Part shown: piece after piece, positions 31,990-41,374 of the stretch
Layout of the letters: every line of letters begins with the position of its first letter
How positions within the stretch are numbered: position 1 is the stretch's first letter
From: Pseudogymnoascus destructans
Taxonomy: Eukaryota; Ascomycota; Leotiomycetes; Thelebolales; Thelebolaceae
Assembly (NCBI RefSeq): GCF_001641265.1
Contig: NW_020167537.1
Coordinates: 372,001 to 436,000, forward strand
Direction of reading: 5' to 3'
Length of the DNA: 64,000 nucleotides
Position numbers and translations under genes: made by a program
The notes under the pieces: model-generated
What the model saw: the letters and a program-made list of their open reading frames with translations, nothing else
Told to the model about the DNA's origin: nothing
The model's database searches: none

Positions 31990-33303
31990 CTTACCACCGT
32001 CGCCCAGCCCGACGCCAATGGCCGCGTCATTGGCATGTAAGGTCCTAGGCGGCTCGTCGGCGTAGAACCTGATGACCTGGGATCCCGGCAGCATCAAGGA
32101 CTATGATACTTGGGAGGAGCTGACCCAGGGTAGAACTGGAAGAGTATCCAGGCAGCCATGCTAAAGGTCGAGAAGTTCGTACCCTCGCCAGAGTATGTCG
32201 GCGACGGAGTCGGCAAAGGAGGTCTTATCCAGACTCTCATGAACCGCATCCTGCCAACGCACTAGCTAACCTTTATCCCGACCTTAAATGGCCTCGGCGT
32301 GAAGTCACCGTCATCTCCGCTGCCAAGGAAGTCATTCTCTCCGCTGGTTCATTTCAATCCCCCGGCCTCCTCGAGCTCTCCGGTATTGGCAACCGCGCTG
32401 CCCTCACCGCCGCCGCAGTTCCAAAGGTCATTTCCGACCTCCCTGGCGTGAGTGAGAATCTCCAGGACCACACCCGTATACAGTCCTACAAACTCCTCCC
32501 CAACTTCCACACTTTCGATCGAACGCATCAATGCCACCTACGCCGGACTCCAGCTTGCGCTGTACAATTCCAACCTAGCCTCCGCCTACGACTACACCGG
32601 TAGTGGCTAGGCATACCTCAACTGGTCCCAGGTCTCCACCTCCACCGCCGACCTCCTCGCTCTCGCGCGTCAGTCCGCAACCTCTCCAACCCAATTGATG
32701 CCAAGAAGCTCGCCTTCCTCTCCGATCCCAAGCTCACACCCCTAATGTCGCAGCTCGAAATCATCTTCTCCGATGGCTACACGGGTGTCAAGGGATACCC
32801 CGCCGCTAATGCCCCCTTATTCGGATCGGAGTTCTTCTCACTCCTCGCCGCCTCCGTGCACCCCTTCGGCCGCGGCTCAGTACACATGAAGTCGACGAAC
32901 ATCAACACGCCGCCCGCTATCGACTCCAAGTACCTCCAAAACCCATACGATCTCCACTCCATGATTGTTGCCGCGAAGTTCATGCGCAGCATCGCCACCG
33001 CAGCACCTATGTCCTCAGTTTGGACTACTGAGTACGAACCTGGCAGTGCGGTAGCCACGGACGCGGATTGGGAGGCCTACGCCCGCGCTAACACGCTGAG
33101 TATTTACCACTCCGTCGGGACTTGCGCGATGCTTCCTCGTAAAGATGGGGGTGTTGTGGACCCGAAGTTAAGGGTTTATGGCGTGAGTCGGCTAAGAGTC
33201 GTGGATGCTAGCATTATTCCAATTATTCCGGGAGCGCATATCTAGACAGCCGTTTATGGAATTGCGGAGATGGCGTCGGATATTATTGTTGCTGCGTGGA
33301 ATT
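31990..33303 (+). pseudogene. GMC oxidoreductase pseudogene (N-terminally truncated)
   Basis: A host flavoenzyme-like gene (glucose-methanol-choline family, FAD-dependent alcohol or aldehyde oxidase/dehydrogenase). Traceable blocks in several frames are VLGGSSA (about 32042, GMC signature 1 area), WDPGSIKDYDTWEEL and QAAMLKVEKFVPSPEY. GSFQSPGLLELSGIG near 32347 fits GMC signature 2 exactly. The C-terminal 33000-33300 part has the catalytic His region (IYHSVGTCAML) and VVDASIIPIIPGAHI followed by TAG where Gln is expected. The FAD-binding GxGxxG start is missing where the hAT end lies. Stops and frameshifts are scattered through it, and an open stretch of 166 codons (32745-33245) survives. Confidence 0.88.
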
Positions 33304-33716
33304 AGAAGGGGGTATCAAGTTTGTTACAGTCAGAGACGGAGGAGAGTATATAGATAATTTACTTCATTTTTCGGGGGTGGGGCGTAGAGTCGACGCGCAT
33401 TTGAGATAGTTATATACCATTCCTGGTGGGTTTTGGCAATCTTATAGATATTATATCGCCTATTTAGCTTTTAGAGTCAACGAGATATATTTTCCTCGCT
33501 ACAAATCAGCTTTGGGGCGTCTACAACGTATCTCCAGACGCATCCTACATGTTTTACGAAGACATTGAGCAGATTTGAAGAACTAGATCGTGACATTTTC
33601 CTAATAACAAGGCCATTTACGCAAATAATCATCCGTTCCCTTAAAGGGAAACAATGGCTTGCGTAATTTCAGACATAGAGCTGATTACCCCTATCCAACC
33701 CTTCCTGCAATCCATA
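33304..33716. other. Intergenic DNA between GMC pseudogene and helicase gene
   Basis: It holds the 3' ends of both genes. AT-rich, with no reading frame that I trust. Confidence 0.4.
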
Positions 33717-36700
33717 TCAAATCCTAACTCCACCAAATTGTTCCTCCAAATCCGTCGCACGTGTGATGCCACTGATAGCCTGGTGATCACGACCACCCAC
33801 CGGGGAGCCACATTGTGGGCATTGCGAAGTTTCCATAGGCATACCGCACTCTCCAACAGTAAACGGGTGGCCATTTTCACAGTAGTACCAATGTCCGGTA
33901 CCTCTAAAGTTCTGTGCCATCACTGCATACACGGCAGCCTTTTCGTCATTGCTCACTGGCATATAGAATGTTGAATCACGCAGCATCTTCTCTACTTCCT
34001 CAACTTCGTCTCTCGTGCCTGCTGTTTGCCTAGGGTATTTATCACATAATTTGTATGCAAGTTTCAGATGGTCTCGGGCCTCATCTAAGAGCTGTGTAAG
34101 CTCTGGTCCAGGCTCTTTGTGACTCCTCTCAAGGGCGATAAACCGTGCCCAGTATAGATGACCCTCGACTTCGTTCCCAGGTTGGTTTTTCAAGTGAGAT
34201 TCAGTTATCAATTCCTCACACTCCTTTCTATTGATGCTGAAGTCGACTCGGATGTTATTGGAACTTGCTCCTGCCTCGTATTTCTGATCATCGAGGAAAG
34301 TCAAGAGAATGGTATAATCGCATCTGATACGCAGCACAGTCGTGAGAAGTCGGTTCCGGACTTGAAGAATATCGATTTTTGAGTGCAAATCAATATCAAT
34401 GCCACGATGTCTCCGGGCATCTTGAACGAGGTCATAGATGCGGCCGAAGGGTTGCTCTTTCTCGTTGACTTGCTGTACAAACTTGCTGATCTCCCATCGA
34501 AGCTCGATAATCGTTTTATATCGATTCTCTTTTCGCACAAGTGTTCCGATTTTGGAGACTTGATTATTGGGGGTCCCGTTTAAATTGATTTGTTGTGAGG
34601 AAGGAAACTCCGTCAATACCCTATCAGGTACCTTGCGGTCGTCTCTAACAGTTTCGCGGAATCCGGTCTCGATTGCTTGCATTCTTGTAACAAGAGGGAT
34701 AAACCCCATGTTAGCCCAGACAATAAACTTCTTTGTTGACTCATCGATCAATGCTCGGCGAACAATTCGACTATAGCGGTTGAGATTTCGCAGAGGGCCG
34801 CGGCAAGTTGGGCAGCTTTTCATCTCAGAGGAAGAGAATGGCTCGGCGCTGTTCTTCACGTCTATAATCGACCCTTCGGCATTAAATAAATAGAAATCCG
34901 ACATGCTCATATGTCCATCCATACTCACCAGGGTCAGCATATGCCCGCATGGCGGTATAATGCATGGGTCCTCATCAAGATCGATCTCCTCAAAAGTAGT
35001 TGACATGATAAAGTCAACGACCATCCCCTTGATTGTTGGATGCGCACAAATCTGGCAATACGCAACATCTCGGCAGACCTCCCCACAAATGGATGGACAT
35101 CGGTGCCCACAGGCCAATATCTTTGAACAGCGCTCTGAGCATGGTAGCAGATCACAAGGAACTGCACATGGTAATGGGCACCGTCCACGATGTGGACAAG
35201 ACCATGAACAATCTTCGGCACATGGTGCGCATGGCTCATGGCATAGCTTGCTGCATTTCGAATGATTGCAGCTAACTTCGCATGGCTCTGTGCAAAGAGG
35301 ACAGGGCATATCACCATGGCATGGAGCTTTGCAGCTATGACTGCAGGTCGTGTATGGTCTTCCACATTTGGTATTACAGACTCCATGTATCGTCTCAGTG
35401 ATTAAACCATCAATCCTAGTATTGCAATCTTTGCAAGCATGAGTGCAGTTGTGCCCGCAAGTCAGCGCTGCTCCACATGTTGCCGAACAGGGGTAATCGA
35501 CATTTAAAGGAAGTTCATAACAAGGGACTCGGATTTGATGTTTGCAATGCTTCATAACTTGTTCCATGCGGACCTGGCAATTAACTTTTCCTGGTGTCTG
35601 CGCCTCGTGACATTTCAGGTGGCCGGCGATGTGCCCACATGGTAAAGGGATGTTGTATACCACGACTTGGCATTCTTTCTCGCATAGATCTCCGCAGACT
35701 CTCGGACACTCATGCTCGCAACCTTTCTTTGTCCTTGGGCAGCGTTCAAGACAACGAACTGCTTTGTGCAAAGATGATGAATGGCACATGTTAATGCAGG
35801 AATGACCACATTGTAGCCTCGATGAACATCTCTTGGCACAGCCGCCTTCGGGGGCGAGCCGAGAAAAATCGTCTGGTACTGAGACTTCAATAGGCGTCTC
35901 TTTATGTCGAGGACAGCATAGTGCGAGGCTTGGGCCGATGTTGTTTGAGCGTTCTAAAACGGACAGTACTTTAGCCCACATGGGAACAGGTCTCGAAGTA
36001 TCAGAGTTGCCGATGATGTACATGCCATGTCGTGCACGACTCAGCAGCACATTGATTCGATTGGATGTCTTCAAGAATCCACATTTCTGGTCCTTGTTGC
36101 TTCGAACTAAGGAGACCACAATGACTTTGGCCTCTTCGCCCTGAAAATTATCGACTGTCGCAATTCTTAAAGAACTTAGTAGTGTCGTTTTCTGGATTTG
36201 GATTCGGCCATCCTTGGCCTCTGGGTCGTCTTGAAGTCCCTGAGCTTGTAAATCTTCTTGATCTCGATCCCCAACAATAATCTCAAAGGAGTTCGCTAAT
36301 CTCTTCTTGATTTTCTGCAACTGTCCGAGATATGGAGTAATAACTGCTATATCCTCAGGTCCATATGTTCCTTGTCTGACAAGGTGCGAGACGAGTGAGG
36401 CGACCATTTCCACTTCGAAAGAGTTGGTTCTGGATAACGAGACAGCTTGGGCATTTCGAGGGTCTTCATTCTCCTGGTGGTTAAGCCAGTATAGGCGATG
36501 CCGCATCCCATCTACTTCTGGATATTCTGACACTGAGGGGTGATCTTGCAAGTCTGGATAGAGCGGGACCCTAACGAGTTCGGAGATAGAAGGATGCATT
36601 CGCCGCTGAGTCTTCAATGTACTCAAAGGGACTTCAAAACTCCCCGTCTGAGGTTTCACGAGACGCTCAAACAGCGAAATATCGAGGGAGTATTTCTTGC

Positions 36701-39317
36701 CTCGGGGATTATCATGTTGAAGCTCGAAATTGTTGATCTGCGGCCGGAGTTGCTCATGGTCGCCGATCAGGATGACATGCTCGACTCCAGGTAAAAATGC
36801 GGTGAGAGTGTGTGCCTCAAGAACCTCTCCTGCTTCCTCACATATCATGACTTTTGCTCCCACGCGCTGAAGCAACTCGACGTTCCTTGCTAACCCAGAC
36901 GTTGTTACGCCGATAATATGAGCTTCTTGAAGGCATCGAAGATCTAGTTCACTGTGGCACTTATCTAGCGCACTTTTCGACTTGTTATATGAATCCAACG
37001 CTTGAATGAGAATATTAGAGAGTCGGGAGATGTGCTGGTCAATCCAATGTTTGTAAAGAGCAGTACGCTCTGACGTCGACATCTCTCTCAAAGAAATTGC
37101 TGTAAGCTGAACAAGAGGTCGGTTTGAGTCAAGCTTCTTCGGTGCTCCTCTGAGCCAACTCTCTACAACCCTGTACTTCTTGCCTTTAACTTCCCGGAAT
37201 CCCTCGTCGTCAACTCCCTTGCCAAGCAATTCCTTGAAGTGACTTCTGTGGGTTTTCATAAGATGGGTTTGAATGTTCGTCCATGACTTTGGGTTATTTA
37301 ACCCAGACAAAATTTCTTCAATTTCTCGAAGCGTTTCTCCAATGGCCTGGTTATGCTTCCATTTATCATGTTTTTCCACTTTCGTTGGCTCAACCTCTTT
37401 CGCTACATGGCGGATTGTGAGGTTTTGAAGCATTTCAGACTTCGATCTTGATCCAAGACGGATGACTTGCTCTGCGCCATCACTCACAAGATGCTCTAGC
37501 AACTGATCAAGAGCATGATTCGTGTAGCAGACGCAGATGATGGGACCTAGATTGGCTGCTTTCCGGTTTTTGAGTAAAGTCTTGATAAGCGCTCCACCAG
37601 TGTAGCTCTTTCCAGTGCCAGGAGGGCCTTGGATACAAGCCAGTCCTAAACTAAGAGCTTGGATAACGGCGTGTTGCTGGGCTTCGTCAAGCGTGGACCC
37701 TTCTTCTAGCTTGGTGTAATCGAATGGTTGTCCAGGGGTAAGAGATAGTGGCACCCTGGCGAGAACATCGAGGCTAAAGGTAAACCCTCTCTTCGTAGCA
37801 TATGCTGGGGGGGTTATGACGACATCAGAAGCCTGTGTATTCGGTGCAATAATTTCCGCAAATGGAAGGTCCAGTGTCCGGCTCATTTTCTGCAAGGCTT
37901 GCAGAGTTGGTTGAAAAGAAGGTAGTAGCACCCCTGGGAACTCAACAAGTGATTGTCGCGCTTTAAAAGGTCCGATGTGAGTGGCAATCCAATTAACATC
38001 CTCTGATTTATATTCAGCTAGGCTCAGTAGCACAGACGCGCGATTCGCATGTCTGAAAAGGCTCGGACTATCGTCTAGTCTCCTCTTATCATCTTGGTCA
38101 GAGCCCTTTCCCGGAAGTATAGGATTGCAGACACACAGGAAGATGATTTTTCCATTTGAAGATACAAAACAGACGAGCGAATCGGCCTCTAAAAGCTTAC
38201 TTCCCTTCCACCAGTCTTCTCGCTGCTTGGCAGATTTGTTCTTTATTTGGATGGGTTGGTCGAAATCGACTACAACTTGGAGACCCTTTCTGCGATCAAC
38301 ACATATATGAGAAAAGCATGCGTTATGGTAGACGAGCTTTCGAACGGCTTGCTGGCCATGCTTTGCCGTTGGTTGGTTGGGGTTTGGACGTTCTAGTCTC
38401 ATAATCTCTTCACGAACTGCATCCCGTAATTGGCCGACTGTATCTTCGCGGAGGAGTCGGAATTGTCTGTCTAGAAGCCCAGCGAGACCCAACAGGTGGT
38501 TGCGTGCGGGATCGATTAATGGGAGATACTCTTGTCGTTGGGAGGCAATCTCTTGAGCCGTAGGGAGGATCAGGATATCAGCTATACTTGCGTGGTCGTT
38601 ATCGTGTCGAGCGCCGATGTTAGAGAGGTTGCCAGGCAAGTCTTGACTCAGCTCAAAAGTTGCAGGTGGGAGATTTTGCGGAGCTAATTGGGCTGGCGCA
38701 AAGGGCAATGAAGATCCGATGTTAAGACGACGTCTAATTCGAGTGAGGCTTTGTTGTGCGTTTGGTGTCATGGAATTCTCCGGGATACAAGCAGTAATCG
38801 TCTCTACGATAGGGTTAAAGCCTTCGATAACTTGGGCACTTTGGTTGATCTCGATAAGTCGGTCTAGAACTGCGAGGCTTGACGATATGGCAATGATGGA
38901 AGCTTCTTCGTCGCTTGGAGAATGTCCCAAAATCATTCCACTTAGAGCAGTTGCTGTAAAGCGAAACACACCAAGGCCACGTCGACCGCTGGGGCCAAAG
39001 AGAAAGTTGTAGATTGTATCAACAGGAGTCTCTAGTATCAGAGAGCATAGCACATCCGGGTGAGAGATGATCCTATAGAGAGGAAGTGTCATGTTTTTGA
39101 ATATCGAAATGGAGGTCTCGTCCGTTCGGCTAGCATCCATGGTGTCCGTTATAGACTTGATGATCGAGAGTCCTTCCTCAGCTCCAAGTTTGGTAATGAT
39201 ATCCTGGCGTGTTCCTGCATCCTCGCTCTCGATGAGTTTCCAGCCTATCTGGAGGAACATATCTATGTCCATAGCAGCCTGGAAACACGAGTTATTTGTG
39301 TTGGGTCTCGGAATCAT
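33717..39317 (-). CDS. NFX1-type zinc finger and SF1 helicase protein (ZNFX1/Hrr1/SAD-3 class)
   Basis: A single open frame of 1,866 codons. After an N-terminal helical region comes a superfamily 1 helicase: Walker A GPPGTGKS at residues 564-571, motif II CEEAGEVLEAH near 826, LIGDHEQLRP near 855, and the C-terminal motifs VDNFQGEEAKVIVVSLVRSN and LLSRARHGMYIIGN (about 1045-1110). A Cys/His-rich array of NF-X1 fingers covers about 1155-1440 (CGHSC, CGHNC, CPHRGRC and similar). The end (about 1805-1840) is an RZ-type finger (HWYYCENGHPFTVGECG). Relatives act in RNA silencing (fission yeast Hrr1, Neurospora SAD-3, animal ZNFX1); that role here is inferred. In-frame codons upstream of the first ATG encode a CCCH finger, so the true start probably lies in an upstream exon. 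Confidence 0.9.
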   Translation of the reverse strand: MIPRPNTNNSCFQAAMDIDMFLQIGWKLIESEDAGTRQDIITKLGAEEGLSIIKSITDTMDASRTDETSISIFKNMTLPLYRIISHPDVLCSLILETPVDTIYNFLFGPSGRRGLGVFRFTATALSGMILGHSPSDEEASIIAISSSLAVLDRLIEINQSAQVIEGFNPIVETITACIPENSMTPNAQQSLTRIRRRLNIGSSLPFAPAQLAPQNLPPATFELSQDLPGNLSNIGARHDNDHASIADILILPTAQEIASQRQEYLPLIDPARNHLLGLAGLLDRQFRLLREDTVGQLRDAVREEIMRLERPNPNQPTAKHGQQAVRKLVYHNACFSHICVDRRKGLQVVVDFDQPIQIKNKSAKQREDWWKGSKLLEADSLVCFVSSNGKIIFLCVCNPILPGKGSDQDDKRRLDDSPSLFRHANRASVLLSLAEYKSEDVNWIATHIGPFKARQSLVEFPGVLLPSFQPTLQALQKMSRTLDLPFAEIIAPNTQASDVVITPPAYATKRGFTFSLDVLARVPLSLTPGQPFDYTKLEEGSTLDEAQQHAVIQALSLGLACIQGPPGTGKSYTGGALIKTLLKNRKAANLGPIICVCYTNHALDQLLEHLVSDGAEQVIRLGSRSKSEMLQNLTIRHVAKEVEPTKVEKHDKWKHNQAIGETLREIEEILSGLNNPKSWTNIQTHLMKTHRSHFKELLGKGVDDEGFREVKGKKYRVVESWLRGAPKKLDSNRPLVQLTAISLREMSTSERTALYKHWIDQHISRLSNILIQALDSYNKSKSALDKCHSELDLRCLQEAHIIGVTTSGLARNVELLQRVGAKVMICEEAGEVLEAHTLTAFLPGVEHVILIGDHEQLRPQINNFELQHDNPRGKKYSLDISLFERLVKPQTGSFEVPLSTLKTQRRMHPSISELVRVPLYPDLQDHPSVSEYPEVDGMRHRLYWLNHQENEDPRNAQAVSLSRTNSFEVEMVASLVSHLVRQGTYGPEDIAVITPYLGQLQKIKKRLANSFEIIVGDRDQEDLQAQGLQDDPEAKDGRIQIQKTTLLSSLRIATVDNFQGEEAKVIVVSLVRSNKDQKCGFLKTSNRINVLLSRARHGMYIIGNSDTSRPVPMWAKVLSVLERSNNIGPSLALCCPRHKETPIEVSVPDDFSRLAPEGGCAKRCSSRLQCGHSCINMCHSSSLHKAVRCLERCPRTKKGCEHECPRVCGDLCEKECQVVVYNIPLPCGHIAGHLKCHEAQTPGKVNCQVRMEQVMKHCKHQIRVPCYELPLNVDYPCSATCGAALTCGHNCTHACKDCNTRIDGLITETIHGVCNTKCGRPYTTCSHSCKAPCHGDMPCPLCTEPCEVSCNHSKCSKLCHEPCAPCAEDCSWSCPHRGRCPLPCAVPCDLLPCSERCSKILACGHRCPSICGEVCRDVAYCQICAHPTIKGMVVDFIMSTTFEEIDLDEDPCIIPPCGHMLTLVSMDGHMSMSDFYLFNAEGSIIDVKNSAEPFSSSEMKSCPTCRGPLRNLNRYSRIVRRALIDESTKKFIVWANMGFIPLVTRMQAIETGFRETVRDDRKVPDRVLTEFPSSQQINLNGTPNNQVSKIGTLVRKENRYKTIIELRWEISKFVQQVNEKEQPFGRIYDLVQDARRHRGIDIDLHSKIDILQVRNRLLTTVLRIRCDYTILLTFLDDQKYEAGASSNNIRVDFSINRKECEELITESHLKNQPGNEVEGHLYWARFIALERSHKEPGPELTQLLDEARDHLKLAYKLCDKYPRQTAGTRDEVEEVEKMLRDSTFYMPVSNDEKAAVYAVMAQNFRGTGHWYYCENGHPFTVGECGMPMETSQCPQCGSPVGGRDHQAISGITRATDLEEQFGGVRI

Positions 39318-39413
39318 GTATTTCCATTTTCGGCAGTTTGCTTCAGCTTCAGTCTCCTCACGGGGCTGTATGTTTGAAGCACTCGGCGAGCCTCTGGTCG
39401 TCGTTGGTGTGTC

Positions 39414-39470
39414 ATGGCGAAATCGGCAGTTGGTACCGCGACGGCAGTGGCCGCGTTGGAAGGCAAAGCA
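39414..39470 (-). other. CCCH zinc finger codons upstream of the helicase ATG
   Basis: In frame with the helicase and without a stop back to about 39509, the minus strand encodes CFAFQRGHCRRGTNCRFRH. This is a C-x7-C-x5-C-x3-H finger, which matches the CCCH type seen at the start of many fungal homologues. A candidate intron acceptor (CTAACTTCAAG, near 39490) precedes it. I could not place the first exon with confidence. The gene is therefore probably longer than 39317. Confidence 0.65.
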
Positions 39471-39513
39471 GGGTCCTGGTCTATTGTATCTTGAAGTTAG
39501 TGGTTGCTCTCAT

Positions 39514-40294
39514 TGAAAAAAATAGAGTATGGGGACTTGCCGCATTCTGAGATGTGCGTATAGAGAGCGCTAGACTCGTCACGAGTAGAAGCTAGTTATG
39601 AAAAAGATGGATCGGAATCCAAATGTAGAGAACGAGGCAAGTGGCAGCTTCTCACTCTCGTGAGATAAATTCCACAGCCAAAGTGAATTCTTACTACACA
39701 AAAGTCCTTCCTACATGAGCTCTGCAAATAAGTCGCCCATTCCCATTCTCGCTACTCATCCCTGGCCTAATTGGCTGTTGATGTGCAGACAACCAACAAG
39801 GCACCCGTTTCTTTGTTTGCTTGTGACCTATAATAGTCTAAAACAGCTCATCACCATGCATGCATCTTTAGCCTCGTTCACTTTGGTCTTTATAGAATGA
39901 AAGGTGTAATCAAGATGCATCGGAGTTATTTGTGCTATCTGTGAATGCTATCTGTGAATGACAACACTCACTTGGATATCAGATAACAGCGGCAAATCAC
40001 AAGGCAAACATCGCATAGATAGATCCGCACATTTTTAGTGTATTTAATAATCTTATTTATGGTGGCTATGCACCCCGGCCTTTGGTGAGATCCTTAATTA
40101 TGCTACTGCATATTTCCGACCACTCATAAATGCAAATCCTGTCAGGCATCCACACTAACAATTTAATCGTGTTGGACGTGATTCAACCCGGCCTTGCCTA
40201 ATTTCTTACGTCTATAATTTCTCTATGTAACACATTGTTTATTATTGTCCAAACAGCTATTTGAAAGTTTTGCGTTCCTAGTCTTGACGAAGCA
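39514..40294. other. Upstream region of the helicase gene
   Basis: It should contain the first exon and promoter of the helicase on the minus strand and the upstream region of the doubtful gene at 40295. I see no other gene. Confidence 0.4.
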
Positions 40295-40763
40295 ATGGAG
40301 GACTCTCCACCTCCATACCCGGGACCATACCCGGGACCAAACGCCCAGGCACATATCCAACATGTTGACTCCGTAGTACTTCGTATCCAACTAGTCAAGC
40401 ATTCACTAATCTATCTTAAAGGTGCCATTTTCAGATCCAGATCTGGAAACATTCTCCAATCCTCACGTATTGCTTATAAACGTTATCAAATCAGCGGATG
40501 GCTTAGGTGCGACGGTGATTCACTGCTGGACAGCCCGTTCACCCAAGTCTTCGATCACCATTTACTCCAAGCTTGGCATCAATAGCTTCCAACACGTCCT
40601 TAACTTCCGGGAATTGGGTAATATTTACTCTATCTACTGGAACCGAACCTTCCAATGTCCATCAATGCCTAACCTCTCTAATCACGGAATATCCGACGAT
40701 ATCTTCAGACCCAGAAATTACTCCACATATCCTGGCACAGCTTTCATCTCTTCCGAAAAATGA
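40295..40763 (+). CDS. Hypothetical protein, possibly a decayed gene
   Basis: A start at 40295 gives a Pro/Tyr/Gly-rich beginning (MEDSPPPYPGPYPGPNAQAH). A plausible 49-nt intron (40373-40421, GTAGTA...CACTAATC...TTAAAG) joins it in phase to VPFSDPDLETFSNPHVLLIN and onward to a stop at 40763, about 140 residues. From about 40590 the frame starting at 40573 looks more protein-like (SLTSGNWVIFTLSTGTEPSN) and runs to 40902, so a frameshift may have broken a longer gene. No family is recognised. It lies between the helicase promoter and a hAT terminus. Confidence 0.35.
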
Positions 40764-40902
40764 AGGCCTATCAGTCCAATTGCTCTCTATGCCCGTGTTT
40801 GGTAACAGCACAGAAGGGTTGTTGACTGATGGCCCTACCCCCTTGTGGAAATGGGCAAATCCTACAAGTTTATACGGACGGAAGACGGGATTCTGGAGGT
40901 AG

Positions 40903-41116
40903 AGTTGGGGAAGGCAATTGAGGATGGTGAATGGATGGCGGGAAAAGGGTTGCAAATACTAGTGAAGGGGGTCCCCTGAGGGAAACGCAGAGGAGTTGAG
41001 GAAGCACAGGATGAAGTTCGGAATCCGAAAACCAACTGCGCAAACAAGTAATGATTCAGGCGGAAATTAATGGTAAGTTATTGATTTTCTGTTTTCTGTT
41101 TTTCGAAGCGGGTAAC
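40903..41116. other. Possible 3' end of the broken hypothetical gene
   Basis: A third frame continues (RTEDGILEVELGKAIEDGEW, ending at the TGA near 40977). This would fit a further frameshift of the same gene. The 8-mer CGGGTAAC at 41109-41116 flanks the hAT terminus. Confidence 0.35.
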
Positions 41117-41346
41117 TAGTGTTCGGCACGGATACTAATATACCCGTAGTATCCGGGTATATCCTCGAGTATATACCTACCCTTTGATATTTGAAGAGTA
41201 TCTGGCGTATCCGGATACTCTAGAGTATATATCCGGATATATGCCAATACTAGCCAAGCGTAGCCAAGACCTCTTTTTGCAAACGTCGTAAGACCTGTCT
41301 TGATGCTGTATATAGTATAACTATCCTCAGAATGAGTAACTCATCG
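41117..41346 (+). mobile_element. hAT-1 transposon, 5' terminal part
   Basis: The terminus TAGTGTTCGGC (41117-41127) differs from CAGTGTTCGGC at 19940 only at the first base, a C/T change. Subterminal TATCCGG/CCGGATA repeats follow, as at the 19940 end. An ATG at 41332 (MSNSSLLDIPTEL, then a stop) could be the transposase start. The preceding 8-mer CGGGTAAC is the exact reverse complement of the 8-mer before 19940. Gypsy-1 sequence begins at about 41347. Confidence 0.7.
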
Positions 41347-41374
41347 TTATTAGATATACCAACAGAGCTATAAT

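Noticed and set aside
31740..31990. TGTGACACCG...CCCCTGAGC as the start of a further LTR
   Set aside because: No matching CA end, second copy or target duplication could be found in the window.
39060..39550. Plus-strand frames over the helicase 5' end
   Set aside because: They are antisense to the helicase N terminus and its CCCH finger codons.
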